From AP-16 sp036395835 (GTDB taxonomy: Bacteria; Pseudomonadota; Alphaproteobacteria; Rhizobiales; Xanthobacteraceae), in the NCBI GenBank assembly GCA_036395835.1, contig DASWCW010000175.1, positions 1 through 14,399 of the forward strand: a DNA stretch of 14,399 nt, in the 5' to 3' direction. The stretch's first letter is position 1. Every line of letters begins with the position of its first letter. Shown one piece after another: positions 14,153-14,399 of the stretch. The notes below the pieces were generated by a model. That model worked only from the letters and a program-made list of their open reading frames with translations, made no database searches and was not told the DNA's origin. Position numbers and translations under genes: made by a program.

Positions 14153-14399
14153 TCAACAGCATCGGTCATTCTCGTCGAGAGGCTTGCGTCGACTGCCGCC
14201 GCCGCTCGAACCATCACCGTCTCCATCACCACTCTCCTCATCACCGCGGGCGGCATCAAGGACCGTGAGGTACTCTCGAACCGCACGGGATGCTTCCTCC
14301 GCCTTCGGCCAGGCGATCGGCTGGTCGCCAGCGGCCCGCTTCTTCTTGTCCACATCCGCTTTGATCAGGCTCGCATCGATCGAGAACGCTTCACCGCCA
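14153..14399 (-). pseudogene. Truncated second IS1182-family transposase (runs off the right edge)
   Basis: The frame entering from the window edge reads GGEAFSIDASLIKADVDKKK, then AIAWPKAEEASRAVREYLTV-like sequence (WPKAEEASRAVREYL is seen directly) and a Gly/Asp/Ser-rich linker. It ends at a stop (14153) after SRRKPLDENDRCC. It corresponds to the same region as the FAVDASVMEAD to EYLAAL part of the neighbouring IS, but differs enough in sequence to be another element. The normal continuation (a TVSLTDPQAAW-type strand) is missing, so it is truncated at about 14160-14180, where the first IS begins. Only the central part is in the window. Confidence 0.75.

Larger units (their letters stand above)
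12627..14159 (-). mobile_element. IS1182-type insertion sequence, degraded; ends approximate
   Basis: The transposase pseudogene (14082-12708) fixes the body of the element. On the right, GAGCCCTTTTTCAACAG (14143-14159) resembles the T-rich ends of this type of IS, and the similarity of the flanking DNA to a different transposase ends there. On the left, CTGTTG at 12627-12632 is the matching inner start but the following bases match poorly, so this boundary is weak. A hairpin (TCCCC 12666-12670 with GGGGA 12678-12682) lies just downstream of the transposase stop. No target duplication was identified. Confidence 0.5.

Overview
This is a GC-rich window, most likely from an alphaproteobacterium of the Rhizobiales (Bradyrhizobium/Nitrobacteraceae-like). 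The assignment is inferred from overall base composition, a CtrA-like TTAA-N7-TTAA site at the left end and IS1182-type transposase remnants at the right end. No rRNA, tRNA or other taxonomic marker is present, so it is tentative. I see no CRISPR array, origin or tRNA.

Layout. (1) 1-948: a leader with a CtrA-like box, then a small Sec-signal secreted protein of unknown function on the plus strand. (2) 949-1369: little or no convincing coding sequence. (3) 1370-1798: a compact LuxR-type HTH regulator on the minus strand. (4) 1984-11405: the core of the window, ten minus-strand genes packed head to tail (start/stop distances from a 4-nt overlap to 83 nt), which read as one operon transcribed from about 11.4 kb down to 2 kb. 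(5) 11690-11992: a frameshifted cupin pseudogene on the plus strand. (6) 12197-12562: an orphan minus-strand gene. (7) 12.6-14.4 kb: a multiply frameshifted IS1182-family transposase next to a truncated second transposase.

The operon, in transcription order, encodes: an acidic-leader helical protein of 288 aa; a gluzincin-like HEVAH metallopeptidase of 436 aa; a 606-aa helical protein with a Cys cluster; proteins of 203, 366 and 281 aa without recognisable domains; a GIY-YIG-like protein with a CGCRNC N-terminus (234 aa); a second acidic-leader helical protein (267 aa) that appears paralogous to the first; a 101-aa coiled-coil protein; and a V8/trypsin-like serine protease with an intact His-Asp-Ser triad (270 aa). 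None of the ten has a Sec or Tat signal or a convincing transmembrane anchor at the start chosen, although the serine protease has the cysteine pairs typical of secreted S1 proteases. The nearby LuxR-type protein is a plausible regulator.

The combination of two proteases, a GIY-YIG-like protein and two paralogous glycine/alanine-rich helical proteins matches no system I can name. It lacks phage-tail, contractile-injection, type VI and ABC-exporter components. It is the best candidate here for an undescribed system. Its function (effector/antagonism, defence or protein-processing complex) cannot be decided from this sequence.
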